Shown: positions 8,577 through 19,131 of the stretch, one piece after another | How positions within the stretch are numbered: the first letter of the stretch is position 1 | How the letters are laid out: the number at the start of each line of letters is the position of its first letter | Origin: Prochlorococcus sp. AG-363-N16 | GTDB taxonomy: Bacteria > Cyanobacteriota > Cyanobacteriia > PCC-6307 > Cyanobiaceae | Direction of reading: 5' to 3' | DNA length: 40,593 bases | Assembly: GCA_003280135.1 (NCBI GenBank) | Contig: QCFW01000002.1 | Coordinates: 1-40,593 of the forward strand | The notes under the pieces: model-generated | The model's input: the letters and a program-made list of their open reading frames with translations, nothing else | The model's database searches: none | What the model was told of the DNA's origin: nothing | Made by a program: the position numbers and the translations under genes

Positions 8577-10697
8577 TTAAAATATCACGAAGTTTTCTTT
8601 TTTTTTATCTTGCATTAGTTTTGATTGTGCACAGATTTTTTTCTCTTTCAGATCTCGTTTTTGAAATTCTCCAGCATTATTCATTTCCCAGGCATTAGAA
8701 TTATCATTTAAGTAAATTCCAAGTATTTTTTCAATTTCTCGCTTAAGCTCTGGACTTTCAATGGGAGTTACAGCTTCTACTCTTCTGTCAAGATTTCTTC
8801 GCATCCAATCAGAACTGCCGATATAGATTTGAGCATGATTATTATTGAAAAACCAAAAGATTCTTGAATGCTCAAGGTATCTGCCAATAATACTAATAAC
8901 AGTAATGTTTTCACTGAGATTTTTTTTCTTAGGGTATAGACAACACATTCCTCTTACTATGAGTTTGATTTGAACTCCTGCTTGAGATGCTTTATATAGC
9001 AAATTAATTATCTCTGGATCCACTAATGAATTCATTTTTGCACATATTTTTCCTTCTTTTCCATCTTTACAGTTTTGTATTTCTCGTTGGATCATATCTA
9101 CCAATCCATTTCGAAGGCTCATAGGTGCAACAAGCAGTTTTCTAAACCGTTTTTGTTTTGAGAATCCTGTTAAAAAATTAAATAATTCTACTAAATCTTC
9201 TCCTAATTCTTGCTGGGAAGATAGTAATCCTAGATCAGTATAATTTTTTGAGGTGTTGGAATTATAATTACCAGTACCTATATGAAAATAACTGCGCAAT
9301 CTAGACTTTTCCTTACGAATAATGAGTGCAATTTTTGTATGAGTTTTTAGACCAATGATGCCATAAACAACATGTACTCCAGCCGTTTCAAGTTGCTTAG
9401 CCCATTGAATATTATTGTCCTCATCAAACCTTGCTTTTAGTTCAACTAATGCCATTACCTGCTTGCCATTTTCTGCAGCACGGATTAATGCATTAATAAC
9501 AGGAGAGTCTTTGGATACTCTATAAAGCGTAATCTTAATGGCCATTACCAATGGATCTTCAGCTGCTTGATTTATAAATTCTTCTACAGATGTTTTAAAT
9601 AAATCAAAAGGGTGATGCAGTAGCAAATCTCTTTTTTTGATAATCGAAAAAATATTTTCAAACTCTTCAGTTCCTTGTGAAGAATCTTCTAGAAGGTTTA
9701 ATTGACTTTTTTTTAATGATGTATGTGTTTGACCAGTTTCATATTCGTATTTGAGTAATGGAGCATCTACATTTTTTAAGCAAATGAGTTCATCTAGTCC
9801 TAAAATTGCTTCATTGCGATATAAATCATTTTCCTCTAAGGACATACCTTGCAAGAGCACATTTAATATATCACTATGAATATCTTTTGAAACTTCTAGT
9901 CTGACTATTTCTCCTCCTATACGACGTTTTTGTAAGCCTTCTTCAATTGCAAGCATTAAGTCATCTGCTTCAAGATCTCTTAATTCTAAGTCTGCATCTC
10001 TTGTAACGCGAAAGAAAGAATATTTTTCAATTTCCATTCCAGGAAATAACGCCTTTAAATTATTTGCTATTACTTCTTCAATAGGTACTGCTAAAAAAAG
10101 TATTTCAGGATGATTTGTAATTAAATCATTAGGAACTTCAATAAATCTACTTATTGTTTTTTGTGGAACTTTTACTCTAGCAAATTGTTTCTTTTTGCTA
10201 TCAGGATCACTTATTATAACAGCGATATTAAGACTTAAATTACTCACAAAAGGAAATGGGTGAGCTGGATCGAAAGCAAGTGGAGTTAATATTGGAAAAA
10301 TTGCACTTTGAAAGTAATTATTAATCCATAATCTTTGCTTTTCGTTTAGTTCTTTATAAGTAACAATAAATATATTTTCTTTTTTTAATTTTGGACTTAA
10401 AATTTTTAGAAAATGATTTTCTTGTTTTTTTAGAATAGGTTTTAATTTATCTCTAATACTTTTTAATTGTTCTTTTGGTGTTTTATTATCTTGACTTCTT
10501 TTATTTATTCCAGCTTCTATTTGTGTTTTTAAAGAGGCAACTCTAACCATAAAGAATTCATCAAGATTATTGCTAAAAATGGCACTAAATTTCGCTTGCT
10601 CTAGTAAAGGGGTTCTAGGGTTTAATGCTTGCTCTAATACTCTATGATTAAAATCAATCCAGCTCAACTCTCTATTAATGTAATTATTTTTAGTCAT
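8577..10697 (-). CDS. ppk1: Polyphosphate kinase 1
   Basis: Makes inorganic polyphosphate reversibly from the gamma-phosphate of ATP, acting as a phosphate and energy store. The 706 residues show the PPK1 order: an N domain beginning YINRELSWIDFNHRVLEQA, a head domain to about residue 310, then two phospholipase D-like C domains. The phosphorylated histidine is expected at H453 in GLKTHTKIALI, and FHIGTGNYNSNTSKNYTD follows at about 471-488. The last ~40 residues are lysine-rich and probably a variable tail. The gene lies 50 bp downstream of the MFS gene and upstream of the sigma factor. I see no PhoB-like repeat in front of it. Confidence 0.96.
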   Translation of the reverse strand: MTKNNYINRELSWIDFNHRVLEQALNPRTPLLEQAKFSAIFSNNLDEFFMVRVASLKTQIEAGINKRSQDNKTPKEQLKSIRDKLKPILKKQENHFLKILSPKLKKENIFIVTYKELNEKQRLWINNYFQSAIFPILTPLAFDPAHPFPFVSNLSLNIAVIISDPDSKKKQFARVKVPQKTISRFIEVPNDLITNHPEILFLAVPIEEVIANNLKALFPGMEIEKYSFFRVTRDADLELRDLEADDLMLAIEEGLQKRRIGGEIVRLEVSKDIHSDILNVLLQGMSLEENDLYRNEAILGLDELICLKNVDAPLLKYEYETGQTHTSLKKSQLNLLEDSSQGTEEFENIFSIIKKRDLLLHHPFDLFKTSVEEFINQAAEDPLVMAIKITLYRVSKDSPVINALIRAAENGKQVMALVELKARFDEDNNIQWAKQLETAGVHVVYGIIGLKTHTKIALIIRKEKSRLRSYFHIGTGNYNSNTSKNYTDLGLLSSQQELGEDLVELFNFLTGFSKQKRFRKLLVAPMSLRNGLVDMIQREIQNCKDGKEGKICAKMNSLVDPEIINLLYKASQAGVQIKLIVRGMCCLYPKKKNLSENITVISIIGRYLEHSRIFWFFNNNHAQIYIGSSDWMRRNLDRRVEAVTPIESPELKREIEKILGIYLNDNSNAWEMNNAGEFQKRDLKEKKICAQSKLMQDKKKENFVIF

Positions 10698-10747
10698 TAG
10701 ACTCTAGAATTAATGAGTTAATAATTAGCGAGATTAAATTTTCTTGA

Positions 10748-12016
10748 TTACACCATACTAACTTTTGAATTGCTTATTGTCTTTTTTTTATAAAATGGAA
10801 CTCCTGAAAGTAGGAATATAACTATTAATAAGATTAAACCAGCTCCTATAAAAGGACTTCTTTCATAGAAATCAAATGCAATACCAGCCAAAACACCTCC
10901 TATACAAGTGCCTAGACTTTGCAATCCTTGTAAACCTCCTAAAACAGTTCCTTGATTAGAAGTTTCTATTCGTCTTGAAATTAAACTGCGTAAGCAAGGA
11001 GTCACTAGACCGGTCCCAATCGCTAGAAATGAACAACCGAGAAATACAATTTGGATTGAATTTTCCTTATTTGCTACTGCAATTTGTAGACATCCTAAAA
11101 TTAGAAATCCAAGACCAGTTATTGTTAGTTTTAGCTCTCCAAACCTTTTAACTAAAGGACCTATTAAGCCTCCTTGAACAATCATTGCTATTAATCCAAC
11201 TAATGCAAACACCCCTCCAGATAGTGAGCTACTCCATTCAAATGATTTTTTTAGATATAGGATAAGTACGGTAGTTGCACCATTAAAAGCCATAAAAACA
11301 AGAAAAAAACCAAGACAGGGTCTTCTTACTAATGGATTAGAAAAAAGATTTGCTAATTGACTGAATGGGTTTAAATTTCTTTTTTTAGGGAGTAAAGCTC
11401 GAGATTTCTTAGGCAATGTTTCTGGAAGTATCCATGTCACGAGCGCAAGGTTAATAACTGCAAATATTGTTGCTGGCAATATAGTGAGAGTTGGATTTAT
11501 TTCTGCTAATTTCCCACCAAGTGGTGGGCCGATTGCAAATCCAAGTCCAAATGCTAAGCCTATTAAGCCAAAAGTTTTTGCTCGATTTTCAGGTGTAGAA
11601 ATATCTGCAAGTACAGCTGTAGCCGTAGTTGCAGTACCTCCACTTAGACCGTCTATAATTCTAGCTATAAAGAGTAGTATTAAAGGTAATGAGGTTGACC
11701 AAGATGGCAATATAGTTGACCAATTAAGACTTAATGTAATTCCAAACAGAAGGAGAGCTATTACTGACCCTGCTACACAAATTTTTAAAATAGGTTTTCG
11801 TCCGTATCGATCACTGAGTGCACCTATTAGGGGAGATACTGAAAACTGTGCAAGCGCATAACTTGTTGATAATAATGCGAGTGTTGCTCCACTATCAGTA
11901 AATTGTTCTAGTAAAAATGGCAATAAAGGGAAAACAAAGCTTTCTCCTAAACGATCATCTAGGAGTGTAAAAAATGCGCATAATTCAGTAGGTATTAATT
12001 GATTGTTTTTCGCCAT
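10748..12016 (-). CDS. Major facilitator superfamily drug-efflux-like transporter (TetA-type)
   Basis: A 422-residue protein with about 12 hydrophobic helices. The MFS signature GALSDRYGRKP between helices 2 and 3 (about residues 60-70) is typical of the proton-driven DHA1 exporters that include tetracycline efflux proteins. GLAFGLGFAIGPPLGG, in the fifth helix, fits antiporter motif C, and a central polar loop (PKKSRALLPKKRN) divides two six-helix halves. The natural substrate is unknown. The ATG overlaps the 3' end of the TrpD2-like gene by 22 bp, so the two are almost certainly cotranscribed and translation may be coupled. Confidence 0.88.
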   Translation of the reverse strand: MAKNNQLIPTELCAFFTLLDDRLGESFVFPLLPFLLEQFTDSGATLALLSTSYALAQFSVSPLIGALSDRYGRKPILKICVAGSVIALLLFGITLSLNWSTILPSWSTSLPLILLFIARIIDGLSGGTATTATAVLADISTPENRAKTFGLIGLAFGLGFAIGPPLGGKLAEINPTLTILPATIFAVINLALVTWILPETLPKKSRALLPKKRNLNPFSQLANLFSNPLVRRPCLGFFLVFMAFNGATTVLILYLKKSFEWSSSLSGGVFALVGLIAMIVQGGLIGPLVKRFGELKLTITGLGFLILGCLQIAVANKENSIQIVFLGCSFLAIGTGLVTPCLRSLISRRIETSNQGTVLGGLQGLQSLGTCIGGVLAGIAFDFYERSPFIGAGLILLIVIFLLSGVPFYKKKTISNSKVSMV

Positions 12017-13053
12017 TTAATTAATTCCTGAAGAGTTGAGTAAGCTGAACCTGATTTAAGGCTATTTTTAGCCTTTTCCATTCCTTCTGAGATGCTATTC
12101 ACTAACCCTGCTAACCATAAGTAAATGCCTGCATTCCAAATCACAGCCTTTTGAAAGGCACCTTTACCATTTAAGGTTTGCATACATTCAACTTGCCACG
12201 AATCAATAGTATTCCAGGCTAAATCTTTCCCATTGCATTTGTACTCTATGGGAGAAATAGAAAAAGTTTCAATTGTAGTGTTTTTTAATTGTGATAATTT
12301 AAGAGAACGACTTATTGAAATGTCTGTACTGCCTTCTAGACCTCGAAGGGTTACTACATGAGATTCTCCTAGAATTTCCGCCGCTTTTAGATGTCTTGCT
12401 TCAGTTGGTGGATGTACAAAGCTTGTAATTAAAAGGTGTTTCCCATTATGGGCAGTCCATAAAAGTTCCATACTTGCTAAGGGTGGTCTTTTGCCTATTT
12501 CATCTCGATATGAGACAAGATTGTGAGCTAGCGGAAAGAGATCAGCTTGATTAATGAAGGCAAATCCATATTTTGAAAAGCAATCTTGAATATCATCCAT
12601 TTTTAATCCATTTAATGATAAGCCTAAAGAGTCGAATAATTCAGTTCCCGATACACCATATTTAATAGGTATTCGACCAGCTCCATGAAGAACAACTGGT
12701 TGTCCAAGATCTATTAGTATTAATGTGGTAAGAGGGTAAATAGGAGCAGTCTTGTTTCTTCCATCTAATGGCATTCCAAAGCAAATAGGAGGACGTAGAT
12801 TTTTGCTCGGTTTCAGTTTAGGACCTAACTTTAAGTAGGTATCTACCATGCCCGCAAGTTCTTGAGGTTCTGGTCTCCTAATTCGATGAGCAATCATGAA
12901 TGCTCCTATTTGAGCTGGTGTGGGAATCTCGTAAAGAATTAGCTCGAGGGCCTCTGCAGATTCCTCTCTTGTCATAGCTCGACTGGTATGTTCTCCACTT
13001 GCAATTTTGCGCAAGTGGTTTTTAAAGCGCTCTTGTTTTGAATCTTCATTCAT
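11995..13053 (-). CDS. TrpD2-like (anthranilate phosphoribosyltransferase-family) glycosyltransferase
   Basis: A 352-residue member of the glycosyltransferase family 3 fold. The N-terminal helical domain is recognisable (ASGEHTSRAMTREESAEALELIL, then IPTPAQIGAFMIAHRIRRPEPQE at about 48-70). True TrpD has a GTGGD loop for phosphoribosyl pyrophosphate. Here the matching part reads VVLHGAGRIPIKYG, so the ligand site differs, as in the TrpD2/YbiB group, whose members bind nucleic acid or have unknown function. I therefore do not assign tryptophan synthesis. The ATG at 13053 overlaps the ATG of divergent cobA on the other strand. The MFS gene overlaps its 3' end by 22 bp. Confidence 0.8.
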   Translation of the reverse strand: MNEDSKQERFKNHLRKIASGEHTSRAMTREESAEALELILYEIPTPAQIGAFMIAHRIRRPEPQELAGMVDTYLKLGPKLKPSKNLRPPICFGMPLDGRNKTAPIYPLTTLILIDLGQPVVLHGAGRIPIKYGVSGTELFDSLGLSLNGLKMDDIQDCFSKYGFAFINQADLFPLAHNLVSYRDEIGKRPPLASMELLWTAHNGKHLLITSFVHPPTEARHLKAAEILGESHVVTLRGLEGSTDISISRSLKLSQLKNTTIETFSISPIEYKCNGKDLAWNTIDSWQVECMQTLNGKGAFQKAVIWNAGIYLWLAGLVNSISEGMEKAKNSLKSGSAYSTLQELIKWRKTIN

Positions 13054-13837
13054 GAACGATGATTTGCCTGGAACTGTTTATTTAGTGGGTGCCGGTCCTG
13101 GTGACCCTGATTTACTTACTTTGAAGGCAAATAGGCTTTTGCGTCAATGCGATGCAATCGTCTATGACTCTTTAGTGCCTAAAGAAATGCTGGATTTGGT
13201 AGCAAATAATTGCGAATGCATTTTTGTTGGCAAACGTCGAGGACATCATTCTATTCCTCAGAGTAAGACCAATTCTGTTCTATTGACATTAGCGCAAAAA
13301 TACTCTTGTGTGGTTCGATTAAAAGGGGGAGACCCTTTTGTGTTTGGTAGAGGTGGTGAAGAAATATTATTTTTGCGAAAACATAATGTTTCAGTGCAGA
13401 TTGTTCCTGGATTAACGGCTGGTATTACTGTTCCAGCTTATTTAGGGATTCCTCTTACTCATCGCCTTGTGAGTAGTTCAGTTACCTTGGTTACAGGCCA
13501 TGAGGATATTGATAAGCGTCGTCCTGCTGTTGATTGGAAGTTGTTAGCTAAATCAACGCACACGTTAGTCATTTATATGGGTGTCCATAATCTTTCTTAT
13601 ATTGTTAATGAATTACTTAAAGGCGGATTAGATCCTAAAACTCCTAGTGCTGTGATTCAACAAGGAACAATAGTGGGGCAACGTTTTATAAAGGCAAGAT
13701 TGGATACCCTTGTTTCAGAAGTAGATATTCAGAAATTCATCTCTCCTTCAATAGTAATTATTGGAGATGTTCTTGATTTTCAGGTTCCATCTTGTTCTCC
13801 TGAATTAGCAAATGTAACAATGCCTATTTCGTTTTAG
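13052..13837 (+). CDS. cobA: Uroporphyrinogen-III C-methyltransferase
   Basis: Transfers two methyl groups from S-adenosylmethionine to uroporphyrinogen III to give precorrin-2, the branch point to sirohaem and cobalamin. The 261-residue protein is the stand-alone CobA/SUMT form without a CysG oxidase part. Motifs are VYLVGAGPGDPDLLT at the start (SAM-binding glycine loop), VYDSLVPKEML, VGKRRGHHS, VRLKGGDPFVFGRGGEE (about 92-108), PGLTAGI and TLVTGHED. The frame stays open 15 codons further upstream, to 13007, but the ATG at 13052 gives the usual short lead into VYLVGAGPG. This start overlaps the start codon of the TrpD2-like gene on the other strand. Its stop lies 3 bp from the stop of convergent pabC. 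Confidence 0.95.
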   Translation: MNDDLPGTVYLVGAGPGDPDLLTLKANRLLRQCDAIVYDSLVPKEMLDLVANNCECIFVGKRRGHHSIPQSKTNSVLLTLAQKYSCVVRLKGGDPFVFGRGGEEILFLRKHNVSVQIVPGLTAGITVPAYLGIPLTHRLVSSSVTLVTGHEDIDKRRPAVDWKLLAKSTHTLVIYMGVHNLSYIVNELLKGGLDPKTPSAVIQQGTIVGQRFIKARLDTLVSEVDIQKFISPSIVIIGDVLDFQVPSCSPELANVTMPISF

Positions 13838-13840
13838 CAC

Positions 13841-14665
13841 TTATTTGATTAACAATGAATGCCAAAAACTTTCTGCATTTTCAAATGGTTTGATTGGTTG
13901 ATTATTAATTTGCTTGACTGGGTGACAACTTAGACTATTTATTAGTAGCCATTCGTCATTTGCTTCTGGTGTGGGAGAAAGTTCTGTTTCTTCACATACT
14001 CCTTTTTTTATGGCTTGTTCTCGCATAATTCCAGGTAGGCAACCACTGTTTAGCCTTGGCGTGACAAGTTTTTTATTCCGTTTTACAATAATATTTGAGG
14101 TAGTCCCACAACATAGTTCTCCAGTAGTACTTAACAGCAAAGCATCATCAAATTTATTCTTTTTTGCTTTTAACCTTGCTTGTATTGATTGCATATAATT
14201 AAAGGTCTTACATTTACTAATAAGACTGTTTGCATTTCTCTTTTCATCGCGATCGATTGTAATTTTAATACTCGAAAATGATAGCCTTAGAGGACTTAAT
14301 TCTATCCAAAGATTATATTCAGATTTTTGTTCTTGACTATCATAATTGATACCACGGTTTAGATTACTGCCACGACTCCAATTTAGTCTTATAGAACCAA
14401 TGCCATCATTTAAAATTAAAATTCTAATTCCTTCTTCAATTATGGGCTCTAAAATTTTTTCATTAGGTGGTAATTCCATGCCAAGCATGATTGCATTTCT
14501 CTTCCATCGATTGAAGTGTGCAGTAAGTAATTGAGGCTTGTGGTTAAGTATTAAAATAGTTTCAAAAATTCCATCTCCAAAATTTAAACTTCGATCATTT
14601 ATAGGGATTGTCAGTTTTTCTAAAGAAGACCAAGAACCATTGATCCACCCAAGTTGCTTGATCAT
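13841..14665 (-). CDS. pabC: 4-amino-4-deoxychorismate lyase (class IV aminotransferase fold)
   Basis: A 274-residue pyridoxal-phosphate protein of the class IV aminotransferase fold. Features are RSLNFGDGIFETILI at about 25-39, a probable PLP lysine in SKCKTFNYMQS near residue 153, and LLLSTTGELCCGTTSNI (about 176-192), the substrate and cofactor loop of this fold. Aminodeoxychorismate lyase and branched-chain aminotransferases share these motifs. The position 7 bp after pabB decides for PabC, which releases pyruvate from aminodeoxychorismate to give p-aminobenzoate for folate. Cofactor family is certain; the exact reaction rests on context. Confidence 0.85.
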   Translation of the reverse strand: MIKQLGWINGSWSSLEKLTIPINDRSLNFGDGIFETILILNHKPQLLTAHFNRWKRNAIMLGMELPPNEKILEPIIEEGIRILILNDGIGSIRLNWSRGSNLNRGINYDSQEQKSEYNLWIELSPLRLSFSSIKITIDRDEKRNANSLISKCKTFNYMQSIQARLKAKKNKFDDALLLSTTGELCCGTTSNIIVKRNKKLVTPRLNSGCLPGIMREQAIKKGVCEETELSPTPEANDEWLLINSLSCHPVKQINNQPIKPFENAESFWHSLLIK

Positions 14666-14672
14666 TTACTTT

Positions 14673-16004
14673 TTACTCTAATGCCTTGAGTAAAGGTATC
14701 AATTTCCATTTTAGTTCTTCTGCTTCGTTTATTGGATCAGAATCTGCAACAATGCCACATCCTGCATGAACTCTTACTTTGTTCTCTTTAACAATTAATG
14801 ATCTAATCAGGATATTGCTATCGAATTTTCCGTCCCAATCAATGTGCAAAAATGAGCCACAATATGGACCTCTTGCAATAGGCTCTAGCTCACTAAGTCT
14901 TTGGCACGCTCTAAGTTTAGGAGCACCACTAATAGACCCACCTGGCCAAGATGCTTCAAGAAGGTCTACCCAGTTTTTATTAGTTTGGAGTTGTCCGGTG
15001 ATTACAGAGGTTAAATGATGTACTTTGGGGTAGCTTTCAAGAGCTACTAATTGATTGACATTTATTGTATTTGGTCTACATACTTTACCTAAATCATTAC
15101 GAAGTAAGTCGACAATCATGATATTTTCTGCTCTATCCTTCGGACTAGAAATTAACTCTACTGCTAGTTCAGAATCTTTTATAGGGTCTTTGTCTCTAGG
15201 GCGAGTACCCTTAATTGGCCTAGTTTCTATATTGCCACTTGGCATGACTTTTAAAAAACGTTCGGGAGACGTTGATATTATTGCTTCGCCAACAGCATCT
15301 GTATCTCCTATAACAATTCCTGAAAAGGGAGCAGGGCATTCTTGTCTTAGACGTAGAAATAGATCAATTGCTAGAAGTTCTTTTGGCTTTTCTCCGATAC
15401 AACACGCAGAGAGATTGGCTTGAAAGATATCTCCTTCAATGATTAATTTTTTAATTGCTTCTACTTTCTTTGAAAATTGCTTACTTTCTGTCACCCATTT
15501 CCATGTGTTAATAGGTATTCCTCTTTTAGAATCACTTTTTTCCTCTGAATCCGAGGAGCATTGATTAATATCAATACTATTAATCCATTTAGAGAATAAA
15601 TTGAGACGTTGCATGTCAGAACCCTCTAGCCAAAGTTTTTTTTCTTTGAGATTAAATTTGAAAACTGGGTCATGACGAGCTATCCATAACATGGCTAAAC
15701 TGTCTATCTGCCATGGGTTTTTTGGTTCTATCCATGCTCCTGCTTCATAACTTAGCCAACCTGTCCAATGTCCAGGTTTTAGGTTTCTTAAAATTTGGAA
15801 TGGATTAGATCCTGTAGGGTGATGAGGCATTTCTCTTGCCGACATTTGTTCAATTGGGTCTGCTGCCAGAATTACCCATTCACCTGTTTCTCTTCCATCA
15901 CCATCAAGCCAAATAAATCCAGCTTCTCCAAAATCTTGAATTAATTTTTGAGCTACAATACTTGGTTCTCTCCATTCAAAGAGTACTTTAGTCGGAGTTA
16001 TCAT
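14673..16004 (-). CDS. pabB: Aminodeoxychorismate synthase component I (chorismate-binding)
   Basis: A 443-residue member of the anthranilate/p-aminobenzoate synthase component I family. The N-terminal subdomain (about 1-180) is diverged. The chorismate-binding core includes [59 protein letters not shown] and [14 protein letters not shown], with [12 protein letters not shown] near the end. Neighbouring pabC points to p-aminobenzoate rather than tryptophan synthesis. No glutaminase partner (pabA/trpG) is in the window, so it must be encoded elsewhere. The start forms an ATGA overlap with the stop of queC, a typical sign of coupled translation. Confidence 0.88.
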   Translation of the reverse strand: MITPTKVLFEWREPSIVAQKLIQDFGEAGFIWLDGDGRETGEWVILAADPIEQMSAREMPHHPTGSNPFQILRNLKPGHWTGWLSYEAGAWIEPKNPWQIDSLAMLWIARHDPVFKFNLKEKKLWLEGSDMQRLNLFSKWINSIDINQCSSDSEEKSDSKRGIPINTWKWVTESKQFSKKVEAIKKLIIEGDIFQANLSACCIGEKPKELLAIDLFLRLRQECPAPFSGIVIGDTDAVGEAIISTSPERFLKVMPSGNIETRPIKGTRPRDKDPIKDSELAVELISSPKDRAENIMIVDLLRNDLGKVCRPNTINVNQLVALESYPKVHHLTSVITGQLQTNKNWVDLLEASWPGGSISGAPKLRACQRLSELEPIARGPYCGSFLHIDWDGKFDSNILIRSLIVKENKVRVHAGCGIVADSDPINEAEELKWKLIPLLKALE

Positions 16005-16690
16005 GATAATGGATTGCTACTCAGATCTTTACGGCCTATTTCTGTGAAAGCTTTATCCCTAATTCGACAGCTATCGCAAACACCACAAGGTTTATCAAGA
16101 CCACTATAACAACTCCAGGTTTCTTGTAATGGAACATGTAGTCGAAGCGCTTCATTGATTATTTCTACTTTGTTTAAATGTAATAGAGGTGCGGATAATT
16201 TCGGTTCATGTCCTTCGCGCCCTGCTTTACTAGCAAGTTTTGCAAGTTTTTGATACGCATTTAGATAATCAGGCCTGCAGTCTGGATACCCAGAATAATC
16301 CATTGAATTAATTCCTAGAACCAGCTCTTCGGCATTTCGTGCTTCGGCTAGACTAAGACCAATGGCGATAAAAACTGTATTTCTCCCAGGCACATATGTT
16401 GTAGGTATATTTCCTGCAATCACTCCATTATTGGGTATTGGCTTGTCCATTTCAGTTAAAGATGAGCCACCCCATTTAGCTAGATTTATATCTATAATTT
16501 GATGTTCAATAAGATTAAAATACTTAGCTAGTTTTTTGGCCGCTTCTAATTCTCTTTTATGACGTTGACCATAGTTAAAGGATAGTCCGATGACTTCATG
16601 ACCTTTTTCTAATGCCATTGCAGTTGCAGTTGCAGAATCAAGACCGCCAGAAAGCAATGCAATAATTGGTTTCTGATGAAAAGTGGACAT
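16001..16690 (-). CDS. queC: 7-cyano-7-deazaguanine (preQ0) synthase
   Basis: Converts 7-carboxy-7-deazaguanine to preQ0 with ATP and ammonia, a step in queuosine biosynthesis. The 229-residue protein begins with the PP-loop ATPase motif [11 protein letters not shown] (about 13-23). The C-terminal zinc site is complete: [20 protein letters not shown] near residues 194-212 has four cysteines. [21 protein letters not shown] is the typical central motif. It is 38 bp downstream of queE and overlaps pabB by 4 bp. Confidence 0.96.
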   Translation of the reverse strand: MSTFHQKPIIALLSGGLDSATATAMALEKGHEVIGLSFNYGQRHKRELEAAKKLAKYFNLIEHQIIDINLAKWGGSSLTEMDKPIPNNGVIAGNIPTTYVPGRNTVFIAIGLSLAEARNAEELVLGINSMDYSGYPDCRPDYLNAYQKLAKLASKAGREGHEPKLSAPLLHLNKVEIINEALRLHVPLQETWSCYSGLDKPCGVCDSCRIRDKAFTEIGRKDLSSNPLS

Positions 16691-16728
16691 TTATAGAATC
16701 ATTTTAAATAGCGACTAATAAATTTATT

Positions 16729-17384
16729 TTAAGCTACTCCTAACCATTTATGTGTTTGCATACTTAGCGTCCATTTGGAGTTCTTTTTTACATAGTCTAT
16801 TGCCAGTGTTTTCCCTTTCTCGCTTTTCCAGCCTGGTTGAAGATATAACATAGGTTCCTGATCTGAGCCAGAGTTTTTTTCTTTTTCGCTTGCTTGGTGG
16901 GCCATTTCTTCTGCAAACAATAGATCTTCTTCGTTATGAATAATTACTTTAATTTCTTGGCATTTTTTTAGGAGTTCTTTTCTTGGAGGTAAATGTATTT
17001 TTGGGGACAGGGTTATCCAGTTAATAGTGCCACTCATTTTATATACACCACTTGTTTCAAGATGAATTGGGATTGAATGACTGTTTATTGTAGATGTTGT
17101 ATCTTTGATTGCTTTGCATAATGGATTAAGATCATGTTGTAAGGGCTCTCCTCCTGTAATGACTACAAAGGATGCACCTTCTCTTTGTGCTTCTGCTGTA
17201 TATTTTGCAAGGGTGAGTACACTTTGTTTTGCATGCTGCTGTTCTAACCAAGATTCTTTGGTATCACACCATGAGCATGCTACATTGCATCCCGCTAATC
17301 TAATAAAAAAGGCGCTTTTTCCATTATGAGCTCCTTCTCCTTGAAGAGAATGAAAACTCTCCATGATAGGGAGAGTAGGTTCCA

Positions 17385-17385
<1 letters not shown>
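16729..17385 (-). CDS. queE: 7-carboxy-7-deazaguanine synthase (radical SAM)
   Basis: Radical SAM enzyme that contracts 6-carboxytetrahydropterin to 7-carboxy-7-deazaguanine in queuosine synthesis. About 218 residues from the ATG. FHSLQGEGAHNGKSAFFIRLAGC leads into the cluster motif CNVACSWC (CxxxCxxC, about residues 33-40), and VVITGGEPLQHDL is the SAM-binding GGEP motif. A TTG codon directly precedes the ATG and is the alternative start. The ATG shares its A with the TGA of pyrG (TGATG), the arrangement of termination-reinitiation, so I prefer the ATG. queC follows after 38 bp. Confidence 0.94.
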
Positions 17386-19040
<1,655 letters not shown>

Positions 19041-19131
19041 TTACTTGCTGATTATTCTTTAAATTAACTTGATTCTTTGCAAGACCAAGAAAATTGAAGA
19101 TTTCCTGGAGGATTTGAAAGCTAATATGAAT

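Noticed and set aside
13007-13051. Upstream ATG extending CobA by 15 residues
   Set aside because: The extension lies antisense to the conserved N-terminus of the TrpD2-like gene, and the family normally starts near the second ATG.
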